Source: Ptiloglossa arizonensis
Taxonomy: Eukaryota > Arthropoda > Insecta > Hymenoptera > Colletidae
NCBI RefSeq assembly: GCF_051014685.1
Contig: NW_027478521.1
Location: 868,001 to 932,000 of the forward strand
Reading direction: 5' to 3'
Length of the DNA: 64,000 nucleotides
Every line of letters starts with the position of its first letter. Positions within the stretch are counted from its first letter, which is position 1. The position numbers were made by a program, and so were the translations under genes. Below the pieces are notes generated by a model. That model was not told the DNA's origin and did no database searches. It saw only the letters and a list, made by a program, of their open reading frames with translations. Shown here one piece after another: positions 37,797-52,000 of the stretch.

Positions 37797-39750
37797 TCGT
37801 TTCGAGCAACAGAACTGCGAAAATTTTGAGTTTCTCGAGCGTTTCTCTCCTACAAACTGCCACATCTCGCGAACGGATTGTCCAATCCGCAAAATTTCTG
37901 ATGCATCTGAAAGTAGAAACTCGCCCGATTACAACTGTATGCGTACTTTTCCCCTAGCCCGTTCTAGTTATTCGTTTCGAGCAACAGAACTGCGAAAATT
38001 TTGAGTTTCTCAAGCGTTGCTTACCTCCAAACTGCCATATCTCGCGAACGGATTGACCAATCCGCAAAATTTCTGTTGCATCTGAAAGTAGAAACTCGCC
38101 CGATTTCAACGGTGTGCGTACTTTTCCCCGAGGCCGTTCTAGTTATGCTTGTCGAGCATCAGAACTGCGAAAATTTTGAGTTTCTCGAGCGTTTCTTACC
38201 TCCAAACTGCCATATCTCGGGAACGGATTGTCCAATCCGCAAAATTTCTGATGCATCTGAAAGTAGAAACTCGCCCGATTACAACTGTATGCGTACTTTT
38301 CCCCTAGCCCGTTCTAGTTATTCGTTTCGAGCATCAGAACTGCGAAAATTTTGAGTTTCTCAAGCGTTTCGTACCTCCAAACTGCCATATCTCGCGAATG
38401 GATTGACCAATCCGCAAAATTTCTGTTGCATCTGAAAGTAGAAACACGCCCGATTACAACGGTGTGCGTACTTTTCCCCTAGGCCGTTCTAGTTATTCAT
38501 TTCGAGCATCAGAACTGCGAAAATTTTGAGTTTCTCAAGCGTTTCTTACTTCCAAACTGCCATATCTCGCGAACGGATTGACCAATCCGCAAAATTTCTG
38601 TTGCATCTGATGGTAGAAACTCGCCCGATTACAACGGTGTGCGTACTTTTCCCCTAGGCCGTTCTAGTTATTCGTTTCGAGCATCAGAACTGCGAAAATT
38701 TTGAGTTTTTCAAGCGTTTCTTACCTCCAAACTGCCATATCTCGCGAACGGATTGACCAATCGGCAAAATTTCTGTTGCATCTGAAAGTAGAAACTCGCC
38801 CGATTACAACACTATGCGTACTTTTCCCCTAGGCCGTTCTAGTTATTCGTTTCGAGCATCAGAATTGCGAAAATTACGAGTTTCTCAAGCGTTTCTTACC
38901 TCCAAACTGCCATAACTCGCGAACGGATTGAACAATCCGCTAAATTTCTCTTGCATCTGAAAGTAGAAACTCGCCCGATTACAACGGTATGCGTACTTTT
39001 CCCCTAGCCCGTTCTAGTTATTCGTTTCGAGCAACAGAACTGCGAAAATTTTGAGTTTTTCAAGCGTTGCTTACCTCCAAACTGCCATATCTCGCGAACG
39101 GATTGACCAATCCGCAAAATTTCTGTTGCATCTGAAAGTAGAAACTCGCCCGATTGCAACACTATGCGTACTTTTCCCCTAGGCCGTTCTAGTTATTCGT
39201 TTCGAGCATCAGAACTGCGAAAATTTTGAGTTTCTCAAGCGTTTCTTACTTCCAAACCGCCATATCTCGCGAACGGATTGACCAATTCGCAAAATTTCTG
39301 TTGCATCTGAATGTAGAAACTCGCCCGTTTACAACACTATGCGTACTTTTCCCCTAGGCCGTTCTAGTTATTCGTTTCGAGCATCAGAACTGCGAAAATT
39401 TTGAGTTTCTCAAGCGTTTCTTACATCCAAACTGCCATAACTCGCGAACGGATTGACCAATCCGCAAAATTTCTGTTGCAGCTGAAAGTAGAAACTCGCC
39501 CGATTACAACGGTATGCGTACTTTTCCCCTAGGCCGTTCTGGTTATGCTTGTCGAGCATCAGAACTGCGAAAATTTTGAGTTTTTCTAGCGTTGCTTACC
39601 TCCAAACTGCCATATCTCGCGAACGGATTGACCAATCCGCAAAATTTCTGTTGCATCTGAAAGTAGAAACTCGCCCGATTTCAACGGTGTGCGTACTTTT
39701 CCCCGAGGCCGTTCTAGTTATGCTTGTCGAGCATCAGAACTGCGAAAATT
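37797..39750 (+). repeat. 14-monomer higher-order repeat, copy 3 of 3, shortened by one monomer
   Basis: It follows copy 2 at an offset of 2450 bp to about 39.15 kb, then at 2275 bp, so one monomer (the GCTTG-start TCTCGAGCG unit with a CACTATG end) is missing. GATTGCAACACTATG near 39155 marks the join. Private changes are GAACAATCCGC in the acgag unit, AAACCGCC, GAATGTAG and TTTTCTAGCG. After about 39750 the sequence leaves the 14-mer pattern. Confidence 0.87.
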
Positions 39751-42700
39751 TTGAGTTTCTCGAGCGTTTCTTACCTCCAAACTGCCATATCTCGCGAACG
39801 GATTGTCCAATCCGCAAAATTTCTGATGCATCTGAACGTAGAAACTCGCCCGATTACAACGGTATGCGTACTTTTCCCCTAGCCCGTTATAGTTATTCGT
39901 TTCGAGCATCAGAACTGCGAAAATTTTGAGTTTTTCAAGCGTTGCTTACCTCCAAACTGCCATATCTCGCGAACGGATTGACCAATCCGCAAAATTTCTG
40001 TTGCATCTGAAAGTAGAAACTCGCCCGATTACAACGGTGTGCGTACTTTTCCCCTAGGCCGTTCTAGTTATTCGTTTCGAGCATCAGAACTGCGAAAATT
40101 TTGATTTTCTCGAGCGTTTCTTACATCCAAACTGCCATATCTCGCGAACGGATTGACCAACCCGCAAAATTTCTGTTGCATCTGAAAGTAGAAATTCGCC
40201 CGATTACAACTGTATGCGTACTTTTCCCCTAGCCCGTTCTAGTTATTCGTTTCGAGCAACAGAACTGCGAAAATTTTGAGTTTCTCAAGCGTTGCTTACC
40301 TCCAAACTGCAATATCTCGCGAACGGATTCACCAATCCGCAAAATTTCTGTTGCATCTGAAAGTAGAAACTCGCCCGATTAGAACGGTGTGCGTACTTTT
40401 CCCCTAGGCCGTTCTAGTTATTCGTTTCGAGCATCAGAACTGCGAAAATTTTGAGTTTCTCAAGCGTTTCGTACCTCCAAACTGCCATATCTCGCGAACG
40501 GATTGACCAATCCGCAAAATTTCTGTTGCATCTGAAAGTAGAAACTCGCCCGATTACAACACTATGCGTACTTTTCCCCTAGGCCGTTCTAGTTATTCGT
40601 TTCGAGCATCAGAGCTGCGAAAATTTTGAGTTTCTCAAGCGTTTCTTACTTCCAAACTGCCATATCTCGCGAACGGATTGACCAATCCGCAAAATTTCTG
40701 TTGCATCTGAAAGTAGAAACTTGCCCGATTGCAACGGTATGCGACCTTTCCCCTAGGCCGTTCTAGTTATTCGTTTCGAACATCAGAACTGCGAAAATGT
40801 TGAGTTTCTCAAGCGTTTCTTACCTACAAACTGCCATATCTCGCGAACGGATTGACCAATCCGCAAAATTTCTGTTGCATCTGAAAGTAGAAACTCGCCC
40901 GATTACAACGGTATGCGTACCTTTCCCCTAGACCGTTCTAGTTATGCTTGTCGAGCATCAGAACTGCGAAAATTTTGAGTTTCTCAAGCGTTTCTTACCT
41001 CCAAACTGCCATATCTCGCGAACGGATTGACCAATCCGCAAAATTATTGTTGCATCTGAAAGTAGAAACTCGCCCGATTACAACTGTATGCGTACTTTTC
41101 CCCTAGTCCGTTCTAGTTATTCGTTTCGAGCATCAGAACTGTGAAAATTTTGAGTTTCTCAACCGTTTCTTACCTCCGAACTGCCATATCTCGCGAACGG
41201 ATTGACCACTCCGCAAAATTTCTGTTGCATCTGAAAGTAGAAACTCGCCCGATTACAACGGTGTGCGTACTTTTCCCCTAGGCCGTCCTAGTTATTCGTT
41301 TCGAGCATCAGAACTGCGAAAATTTTGAGTTTCTCAAGCGTTTCGTACTTCCAAACTGCCATATCTCGCGAACGGTTTGACCAATCCGCAAAATTTCTGT
41401 TGCATCTGATGGTAGAAACTCGCCCGATTACAACGGTATGCGTACTTTTCCCCTAGGCCGTTCTAGTTATTCGTTTCGAGCATCAGAACTGCGAAAATTT
41501 TGAGTTTCTCAAGCGTTTCTTACTTCCAAACTGCCATATCTCGCGTACGGATTGACAAATCCGCAAAATTTCTGTTGCATCTGAAGGTAGAAACTCGCCC
41601 GATTACAACGGTATGCGTACTTTTCCCCTAGGCCGCCCTAGTTATTCGTGTCGAGCATCAGAACTGCGAAAATTTTGAGTTTCTCAAGCGTTTCTTACTT
41701 CCAAACTGCCATATCTCGCGAACGGATTGACCAATCCGCAAAATTTCTGTTGCATCTGAAAGTAGAAACTCGCCCGATTACGACGGTATGCGTACTTTTC
41801 CCATAGGCCGTTCTAGTTATTCGTTTCGAGCATCAGAACTGCGAAAATTTTGAGTTTCTCAAGCGCTTCTTACTTCCAAACTGCCATATCTCGCGAACGG
41901 ATTGACCAATACGCAAAATTTCTGTTGCATCTGAAGGTAGAAACTCGCCCGATTACAACGGTATGCGTACTTTTCCCCTAGGCCGTTCTAGTTATTCGTT
42001 TCGAGCATCAGAACTGCGAAAATTTTGAGTTTCTCAAGCGTTTCGTACCTCCAAACTGCCATATCTCGCGAACGGTTTGACCAATCCGCAAAATTTCTGT
42101 TGCATCTGAAGGTAGAAACTCGCTCGATTACAACGGTATGCGTACTTTTCCCCTAGGCCGTTCTGGTTATTCGTTTCGAGCATCAGAACTGCGAAAATAT
42201 TGAGTTTCTCAAGCGTTTCTTACCTCCAAACTGCCATATCTCGCGAACGGATTGACCAATCCGCAAAATTTCTGTTGCATCTGAAAGTAGAAACTCGCCC
42301 GATTACAACGGTATGCGTACTTTTCCCCTAGTCCGTTCTAGTTATTCGTTTCGAGCATCAGAACTGCGAAAATGTTGAGTTTCTCAAGCGTTTCTTACCT
42401 CCAAACTGCCATATCTCGCGAACGGATTGACCAATCCGCAAAATTTCTGTTGCATCTGAAAGTAGAAACTCGCCCGATTACAACGGTATGCGTACTTTTC
42501 CCCTAGACCGTTCTAGTTATTCGTTTCGAGCATCAGAACTGCGAAAATGTTGAGTTTCTCAAGCGTTTCTTACCTACAAACTGCCATATCTCGCGAACGG
42601 ATTGACCAATCCGCAAAATTTCTGTTGCATCTGAAAGTAGAAACTCGCCCGATTACAACGGTATGCGTACTCTTCCCCTAGACCGTTCTAGTTATTCGTT

Positions 42701-45700
42701 TCGAGCATCAGAACTGCGAAAATGTTGAGTTTCTCAAGCGTTTCTTACCTACAAACTGCCATATCTCGCGAACGGATTGACCAATCCGCAAAATTTCTGT
42801 TGCATCTGAAAGTAGAAACTCGCCCGATTACAACGGCATGCGTACTTTTGCCCTAGGCCGTTCTGGTTACTCGTTTCGAGCATCAGAACTGTGATAATTT
42901 TGAGTTTCTCAACCGCTTCTTACCTCCAAACTGCCATATCTCGCGAACGGATTGACCAATCCGCAAAATTTCTGTTGCATCTGAAAGTAGAAACTCGCCC
43001 GATTACGCCGGTATGCGTACTTTTCCCATAGGCCGTTCTAGTTATTCGTTTCGAGCATCAGAACTGCGAAAATTTTGTGTTTCTCAAGCGTTTCGTACCT
43101 CCAAACTGCCATATCTCGCGAACGGATTGACCAATCCGCAAAATTTCTGTTGCATCTGAAAGTAGAAACTCGCCCGATTACAACACTATGAGTACTTTTC
43201 CCCTAGCCCGTTCTAGTTACTCGTTTCGAGCATCAGAACTGCGAAAATTTTGAGTTTCTCAAGCGTTTCTTACTTCCAAACTGCCATATCTCGCGAACGG
43301 ATTGACCAATCCGCAAAATTTCTGTTGCATCTGAAGGTTGAAACTCGCCCGATTACAACTGTATGCGTACTTTTCCCCTAGTCCGTTCTTGTTATTCGTT
43401 TCGAGCATCAGAACTGCGAAAATTTTGAGTTTCTCAAGCGTTTCTTACCTCCAAACTGCCATATCTCGCGAACGGAATGACCAATCCGCAAAATTTCTGT
43501 TGCATCTGAAAGTAGAAACTCGCCCGATTACAACACTATGCGTACTTTTCCCCTAGGCCGTTCTAGTTATTCGTTTCGAGCATCAGAACTGCGAAAATTT
43601 TGAGTTTCTCAAGCGTTTCTTACCTCCAAACTGCCATATCTCACGAACGGATTGACCAATCCGCAAACTTTCTATTGCATCCGAAAGTAGAAACTCGCCC
43701 GATTACAACGGTATGCGTACTTTTCCCCTAGCCCGTTCTAGTTATTCGTTTCGAGCAACAGAACTGCGAAAATTTTGAGTTTTTCAAGCGTTGCTTACCT
43801 CCAAACTGCCATATCTCGCGAACGGATAGACCAATCCGCAAAATTTCTGTTGCATCTGAAAGTAGAAACTCGCCCGATTACAACGGTATGCGTACTTTTC
43901 CCCTAGCCCGTTCTAGTTATTCGTTTCGAGCATCAGAACTGCGAAAATTTTGAGTTTCTCAAGCGTTGCTTACCTCCAAACTGCCATATCTCGCGAACGG
44001 ATTGACCAATCCGCAAAATTTCTGTTGCATCTGAAAGTAGAAACTCGCCCGATTACAACGGTGTGCGTACTTTTCCCCTAGGCCGTTCTAGTTATTCGTT
44101 TCGAGCATCAGAACTGCGAAAATTTTGATTTTCTCGAGCGTTTCTTACATCCAAACTGCCATATCTCGCGAACGGATTGACCAACCCGCAAAATTTCTGT
44201 TGCATCTGAAAGTAGAAATTCGCCCGATTACAACTGTATGCGTACTTTTCCCCTAGCCCGTTCTAGTTATTCGTTTCGAGCATCAGAGCTGCGAAAATTT
44301 TGAGTTTCTCAAGCGTTTCTTACTTCCAAACTGCCATATCTCGCGAACGGATTGACCAATCCGCAAAATTTCTGTTGCATCTGAAAGTAGAAACTCGCCC
44401 GAATACAATGGTATGCGTACTTTTCCCCTAGGCCGTTCTAGTTATTCGTTTCGAGCATCAGAACTGCGAAAATTTTGAGGTTCTCAAGCGTTTCTTACAT
44501 CCAAACTGCCATATCTCGCGAACGGTTTGACCAATCCGCAAAATTTCTGTTGCATCTGAAAGTAGAAACTCGCCCGATTACAACTGTATGCGTACTTTTC
44601 CCCTAGCCCGTTCTAGTTATTCGTTTCGAGCAACAGAACTGCGAAAATTTTGAGTTTCTCAAGCGTTGCTTACCTCCAAACTGCCATATCTCGCGAACGG
44701 ATTGACCAATCCGCAAAATTATTGTTGCATCTGAAAGTAGAAACTCGCCCGATTACAACTGTATGCGTACTTTTCCCCTAGTCCGTTCTAGTTATTCGTT
44801 TCGAGCATCAGAACTGTGAAAATTTTGAGTTTCTCAACCGTTTCTTACCTCCGAACTGCCATATCTCGCGAACGGATTGACCACTCCGCAAAATTTCTGT
44901 TGCATCTGAAAGTAGAAACTCGCCCGATTACAACGGTGTGCGTACTTTTCCCCTAGGCCGTTCTAGTTATTCGTTTCGAGCATCAGAACTGCGAAAATTT
45001 TGAGTTTCTCAAGCGTTTCGTACCTCCAAACTGCCATATCTCGCGTACGGATTGACAAATCCGCAAAATTTCTGTTGCATCTGAAGGTAGAAATTCGCCC
45101 GATAACAACGGTATGCGTACTTTTCCCCTAGGCCATTCTAGTTATTCGTTTCGAACATCAGAACTGCGAAAATTTCGAGTTTCTCAAGCGTTTCTTACCT
45201 ACAAACTGCCACATCTCGCGAACGGATTGACCAATCCGCAAAATTTCTGATGCATCTGAAAGTAGAAACTCGCCCGATTACAACGGTATGCGTACTTTTC
45301 CCCTAGGCCGCCCTAGTTATTCGTGTCGAGCATCAGAACTGCGAAAATTTTGAGTTTCTCAAGCGTTTCTTACTTCCAAACTGCCATATCTCGCGAACGG
45401 ATTGACCAATCCGCAAAATTTCTGTTGCATCTGAAAGTAGAAACTCGCCCGATTACGACGGTATGCGTACTTTTCCCATAGGCCGTTCTAGTTATTCGTT
45501 TCGAGCATCAGAACTGCGAAAATTTTGAGTTTCTCAAGCGCTTCTTACTTCCAAACTGCCATATCTCGCGAACGGATTGACCAATACGCAAAATTTCTGT
45601 TGCATCTGAAGGTAGAAACTCGCCCGATTACAACGGTATGCGTACTTTTCCCCTAGGCCGTTCTAGTTATTCGTTTCGAGCATCAGAACTGCGAAAATTT

Positions 45701-46020
45701 TGAGTTTCTCAAGCGTTTCGTACCTCCAAACTGCCATATCTCGCGAACGGTTTGACCAATCCGCAAAATTTCTGTTGCATCTGAAGGTAGAAACTCGCTC
45801 GATTACAACGGTATGCGTACTTTTCCCCTAGGCCGTTCTGGTTATTCGTTTCGAGCATCAGAACTGCGAAAATATTGAGTTTCTCAAGCGTTTCTTACCT
45901 CCAAACTGCCATATCTCGCGAACGGATTGACCAATCCGCAAAATTTCTGTTGCATCTGAAAGTAGAAACTCGCCCGATTACAACGGTATGCGTACTTTTC
46001 CCCTAGGCCGTTCTAGTTAT
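39751..46020 (+). repeat. Transition zone between the left and right HOR families
   Basis: Old-style monomers (CAACAG start, CACTATG, GGTGTG) are mixed here with new variants (AAAATGTTGAG, TAGACC, TAGTCC, CTCAACCG, GCCGCCCTAG, CCCATAGG). A 21-monomer displacement links about 41046-42330 with 44721-46005: the private AAATTATTGTTGC and GCCGCCCTAGTTATTCGTG recur after exactly 3675 bp, with a replaced stretch in the middle. GATTTTCTCGAGCG at 40103 recurs at 44127. Three successive AAAATGTTGAG monomers at about 42.35-42.86 kb look locally homogenised. The first GCGACC deletion variant lies at 40743. Confidence 0.85.
40743..40744 (+). other. Single-base deletion type C (GCGACCTTTCC), seven copies from here to the right
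   Basis: GCGTACTTTT has become GCGACCTTT, a one-base loss plus a T to C change. It recurs after 46342, 49141, 51940, 57539, 58588 and 63487, all within HOR units or their relatives. Its absence left of 40 kb makes it a marker of the right-hand array family. Confidence 0.92.
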
Positions 46021-49000
46021 TCGTTTCGAGCATCAGAACTGCGAAAATGTTGAGTTTCTCAAGCCTTTCTTACCTACAAACTGCCATATCTCGCGAACGG
46101 ATAGACCAATCCGCAAAATTTCTGTTGCATCTGAAAGTAGAAACTCGCCCGATTACAACGGTATGCGTACTTTTCCCCGAGACCGTTCTAGTTATTCGTT
46201 TCGAGCATCAGAACTGCGAAAATTTTGAGTTTCTCAAGCGTTTCTTACCTCCAAACTGCCATATCTCGCGAACGGATTGACCAATCCGCAAAATTTCTGT
46301 TGCATCTGAAAGTAGAAACTTGCCCGATTGCAACGGTATGCGACCTTTCCCCTAGGCCGTTCTAGTTATTCGTTTCGAACATCAGAACTGCGAAAATGTT
46401 GAGTTTCTCAAGCGTTTCTTACCTACAAACTGCCATATCTCGCGAACGGATTGACCAATCCGCAAAATTTCTGTTGCATCTGAAAGTAGAAACTCGCCCG
46501 ATTACAACGGTATGCGTACCTTTCCCCTAGACCGTTCTAGTTATGCTTGTCGAGCATCAGAACTGCGAAAATTTTGAGTTTCTCAAGCGTTTCTTACCTC
46601 CAAACTGCCATATCTCGCGAACGGATTGACCAATCCGCAAAATTTCTGTTGCATCTGAAGGTAGAAACTCGCCCGAATACGACGGTATGGGTACTTTTCC
46701 CCTAGGCCGTTCTGGTTATTCGTTTCGAGCATCAGAACTGCGAAAATTTTGAATTTCTCAAGCGTATCTTACCTCCAAACTGCCATATCTCGCGAATGGA
46801 TTGACCAATCCGCAAAATTTCTGTTTCATCTGAAAGTAGAAACTCGCCCGATTACAACGGTATGCGTACTTTTCCCCTAGGCCGCTCTAGTTATTCGTGT
46901 CGAGCATCAGAACTGCGAAAATTTTGAGTTTCTCAAGCGTTTCTTACTTCCAAACTGCCATATCTCGCGAACGGATTGACCAATCCGCAAAATTTCTGTT
47001 GCATCTGAAAGTAGAAACTCGCCCGATTACGCCGGTATGCGTACTTTTCCCATAGGCCGTTCTAGTTATTCGTTTCGAGCATCAGAACTGCGAAAATTTT
47101 GTATTTCTCAAGCGCTTCTTACTTCCAAACTGGCATATCTCGCGAACGGATTGACCAATACGCAAAATTTCTGTTGCATCTGAAGGTAGAAACTCGCCCG
47201 ATTACAACGGTATGCGTACTTTTCCCCTAGGCCGTTCTAGTTATTCGTTTCGAGCATCAGAACTGCGAAAATTTTGAGTTTCTCAAGCGTTTCGTACCTC
47301 CAAACTGGCATATCTCGCGAACGGTTTGACCAATCCGCAAAATTTCTGTTGCATCTGAAGGTAGAAACTCGCTCGATTACAACAGTATGCGTACTTTTCC
47401 CCTAGGCCGTTCTGGTTATTCGTTTCGAGCATCAGAACTGCGAAAATATTGAGTTTCTCAAGCGTTTCTTACCTCCAAACTGCCATATCTCGCGAACGGA
47501 TTGACCAATCCGCAAAATTTCTGTTGCATCTGAAAGTAGAAACTCGCCCGATTACAACGGTATGCGTACTTTTCCCCTAGACCGTTCTAGTTATGCTTGC
47601 CGAGCATCAGAACTGCGAAAATTTTGAGTTTCTCAAGCGTTTCATACCTCCAAACTGCCATATCTCGCGAACGGATTGACCAATACGCAAAATTTCTGTT
47701 GCATCTGAAGGTAGAAACTCGCCCGATTACAACGGTATGCGTACTTTTCCCCTAGGCCGTTCTAGTTATTCGTTTCGAGCATCAGAACTGCGAAAATTTT
47801 GAGTTTCTCAAGCGTTTCGTACCTCCAAACTGCCATATCTCGCGAACGGTTTGACCAATCCGCAAAATTTCTGTTGCATCTGAAGGTAGAAACTCGCTCG
47901 ATTACAACGGTATGCGTACTTTTCCCCTAGGCCGTTCTGGTTATTCGTTTCGAGCATCAGAACTGCGAAAATATTGAGTTTCTCAAGCGTTTCTTACCTC
48001 CAAACTGCCATATCTCGCGAACGGATTGACCAATCCGCAAAATTTCTGTTGCATCTGAAAGTAGAAACTCGCCCGATTACAACGGTATGCGTACTTTTCC
48101 CCTAGTCCGTTCTAGTTATTCGTTTCGAGCATCAGAACTGCGAAAATTTTGAGTTTCTCAAGCGTTTCTTACCTCCAAACTGCCATATCTCGCGAACGGA
48201 TTGACCAATCCGCAAAATTTCTGTTGCATCTGAAAGTAGAAACTCGCCCGATTACAACGGTATGCGTACTATTCCCCTAGGCCGTTCTAGTTATTCGTTT
48301 CGAGCATCAGAACTGCGAAAATGTTGAGCTTCTCAAGCGTTTCTTACCTACAAACTGCCATATCTCGCGAACGTATTGACCAATCCGCAAAATTTCTGTT
48401 GCATCTGAAAGTAGAGACTCGCCCGATTACAACGGTATGCGTACTTTTTCCCTAGACCGTTCTAGTTATGCTTGTCGAGCATCAGAACTGCGAAAATTTT
48501 GAGTTTCTCAAGCGTTTCTTACCTCCAAACTGCCATATCTCGCGAACGGATTGACCAATCCGCAAAATTTCTGTTGCATCTGAAAGTAGAAACTCGCCCG
48601 ATTACAACGGTATGCGTACTTTTCCCCTAGGCCGTTGTAGTTATTCGCTTCGAGCATGAGAACTGCGAAAATTTTGGGTTTCTCAAGCGTTGCTTACCTC
48701 CAAACTGCCATATCTCGCGAACGGATTGACCAATTCGCAAAATTTCTGTTGCATCTGAAAGTAGAAACTCGCCCGATTACAACGGTATGCGTACTATTCC
48801 CCTAGGCCGTTCTAGTTATTCGTTTCGAGCATCAGAACTGCGAAAATGTTGAGTTTCTCAAGCGTTTCTTACCTACAAACTGCCATATCTCGCGAACGGA
48901 TAGACCAATCCGCAAAATTTCTGTTGCATCTGAAAGTAGAAACTCGCCCGATTACAACGGTATGCGTACTTTTCCCCGAGACCGTTCTAGTTATTCGTTT

Positions 49001-52000
49001 CGAGCATCAGAACTGCGAAAATTTTGAGTTTCTCAAGCGTTTCTTACCTCCAAACTGCCATATCTCGCGAACGGATTGACCAATCCGCAAAATTTCTGTT
49101 GCATCTGAAAGTAGAAACTTGCCCGATTGCAACGGTATGCGACCTTTCCCCTAGGCCGTTCTAGTTATTCGTTTCGAACATCAGAACTGCGAAAATGTTG
49201 AGTTTCTCAAGCGTTTCTTACCTACAAACTGCCATATCTCGCGAACGGATTGACCAATCCGCAAAATTTCTGTTGCATCTGAAAGTAGAAACTCGCCCGA
49301 TTACAACGGTATGCGTACCTTTCCCCTAGACCGTTCTAGTTATGCTTGTCGAGCATCAGAACTGCGAAAATTTTGAGTTTCTCAAGCGTTTCTTACCTCC
49401 AAACTGCCATATCTCGCGAACGGATTGACCAATCCGCAAAATTTCTGTTGCATCTGAAGGTAGAAACTCGCCCGAATACGACGGTATGGGTACTTTTCCC
49501 CTAGGCCGTTCTGGTTATTCGTTTCGAGCATCAGAACTGCGAAAATTTTGAATTTCTCAAGCGTATCTTACCTCCAAACTGCCATATCTCGCGAATGGAT
49601 TGACCAATCCGCAAAATTTCTGTTTCATCTGAAAGTAGAAACTCGCCCGATTACAACGGTATGCGTACTTTTCCCCTAGGCCGCCCTAGTTATTCGTGTC
49701 GAGCATCAGAACTGCGAAAATTTTGAGTTTCTCAAGCGTTTCTTACTTCCAAACTGCCATATCTCGCGAACGGATTGACCAATCCGCAAAATTTCTGTTG
49801 CATCTGAAAGTAGAAACTCGCCCGATTACGCCGGTATGCGTACTTTTCCCATAGGCCGTTCTAGTTATTCGTTTCGAGCATCAGAACTGCGAAAATTTTG
49901 TATTTCTCAAGCGCTTCTTACTTCCAAACTGGCATATCTCGCGAACGGATTGACCAATACGCAAAATTTCTGTTGCATCTGAAGGTAGAAACTCGCCCGA
50001 TTACAACGGTATGCGTACTTTTCCCCTAGGCCGTTCTAGTTATTCGTTTCGAGCATCAGAACTGCGAAAATTTTGAGTTTCTCAAGCGTTTCGTACCTCC
50101 AAACTGGCATATCTCGCGAACGGTTTGACCAATCCGCAAAATTTCTGTTGCATCTGAAGGTAGAAACTCGCTCGATTACAACAGTATGCGTACTTTTCCC
50201 CTAGGCCGTTCTGGTTATTCGTTTCGAGCATCAGAACTGCGAAAATATTGAGTTTCTCAAGCGTTTCTTACCTCCAAACTGCCATATCTCGCGAACGGAT
50301 TGACCAATCCGCAAAATTTCTGTTGCATCTGAAAGTAGAAACTCGCCCGATTACAACGGTATGCGTACTTTTCCCCTAGACCGTTCTAGTTATGCTTGCC
50401 GAGCATCAGAACTGCGAAAATTTTGAGTTTCTCAAGCGTTTCATACCTCCAAACTGCCATATCTCGCGAACGGATTGACCAATACGCAAAATTTCTGTTG
50501 CATCTGAAGGTAGAAACTCGCCCGATTACAACGGTATGCGTACTTTTCCCCTAGGCCGTTCTAGTTATTCGTTTCGAGCATCAGAACTGCGAAAATTTTG
50601 AGTTTCTCAAGCGTTTCGTACCTCCAAACTGCCATATCTCGCGAACGGTTTGACCAATCCGCAAAATTTCTGTTGCATCTGAAGGTAGAAACTCGCTCGA
50701 TTACAACGGTATGCGTACTTTTCCCCTAGGCCGTTCTGGTTATTCGTTTCGAGCATCAGAACTGCGAAAATATTGAGTTTCTCAAGCGTTTCTTACCTCC
50801 AAACTGCCATATCTCGCGAACGGATTGACCAATCCGCAAAATTTCTGTTGCATCTGAAAGTAGAAACTCGCCCGATTACAACGGTATGCGTACTTTTCCC
50901 CTAGTCCGTTCTAGTTATTCGTTTCGAGCATCAGAACTGCGAAAATTTTGAGTTTCTCAAGCGTTTCTTACCTCCAAACTGCCATATCTCGCGAACGGAT
51001 TGACCAATCCGCAAAATTTCTGTTGCATCTGAAAGTAGAAACTCGCCCGATTACAACGGTATGCGTACTATTCCCCTAGGCCGTTCTAGTTATTCGTTTC
51101 GAGCATCAGAACTGCGAAAATGTTGAGCTTCTCAAGCGTTTCTTACCTACAAACTGCCATATCTCGCGAACGTATTGACCAATCCGCAAAATTTCTGTTG
51201 CATCTGAAAGTAGAGACTCGCCCGATTACAACGGTATGCGTACTTTTTCCCTAGACCGTTCTAGTTATGCTTGTCGAGCATCAGAACTGCGAAAATTTTG
51301 AGTTTCTCAAGCGTTTCTTACCTCCAAACTGCCATATCTCGCGAACGGATTGACCAATCCGCAAAATTTCTGTTGCATCTGAAAGTAGAAACTCGCCCGA
51401 TTACAACGGTATGCGTACTTTTCCCCTAGGCCGTTGTAGTTATTCGCTTCGAGCATGAGAACTGCGAAAATTTTGGGTTTCTCAAGCGTTGCTTACCTCC
51501 AAACTGCCATATCTCGCGAACGGATTGACCAATTCGCAAAATTTCTGTTGCATCTGAAAGTAGAAACTCGCCCGATTACAACGGTATGCGTACTATTCCC
51601 CTAGGCCGTTCTAGTTATTCGTTTCGAGCATCAGAACTGCGAAAATGTTGAGTTTCTCAAGCGTTTCTTACCTACAAACTGCCATATCTCGCGAACGGAT
51701 AGACCAATCCGCAAAATTTCTGTTGCATCTGAAAGTAGAAACTCGCCCGATTACAACGGTATGCGTACTTTTCCCCGAGACCGTTCTAGTTATTCGTTTT
51801 GAGCATCAGAACTGCGAAAATTTTGAGTTTCTCAAGCGTTTCTTACCTCCAAACTGCCATATCTCGCGAACGGATTGACCAATCCGCAAAATTTCTGTTG
51901 CATCTGAAAGTAGAAACTTGCCCGATTGCAACGGTATGCGACCTTTCCCCTAGGCCGTTCTAGTTATTCGTTTCGAACATCAGAACTGCGAAAATGTTGA

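Noticed and set aside
39549..39929. Open reading frame of 126 codons on the + strand, and 117-codon frames at 30476, 35551 and 38001
   Set aside because: These frames run across satellite monomers in changing frames. They are long only because variants such as CCCCGAGG and GCTTG remove stop triplets, and they recur because the HOR was copied. The translation has no recognisable domain and no start or promoter context.
46047..46280. Recurring 77-codon frames at 46047, 48846, 51645, 54269 and 56019
   Set aside because: Spacings of 2799, 2799, 2624 and 1750 bp are the repeat periods. Conservation follows from amplification of DNA, and the same translated phrases appear in all other array frames.
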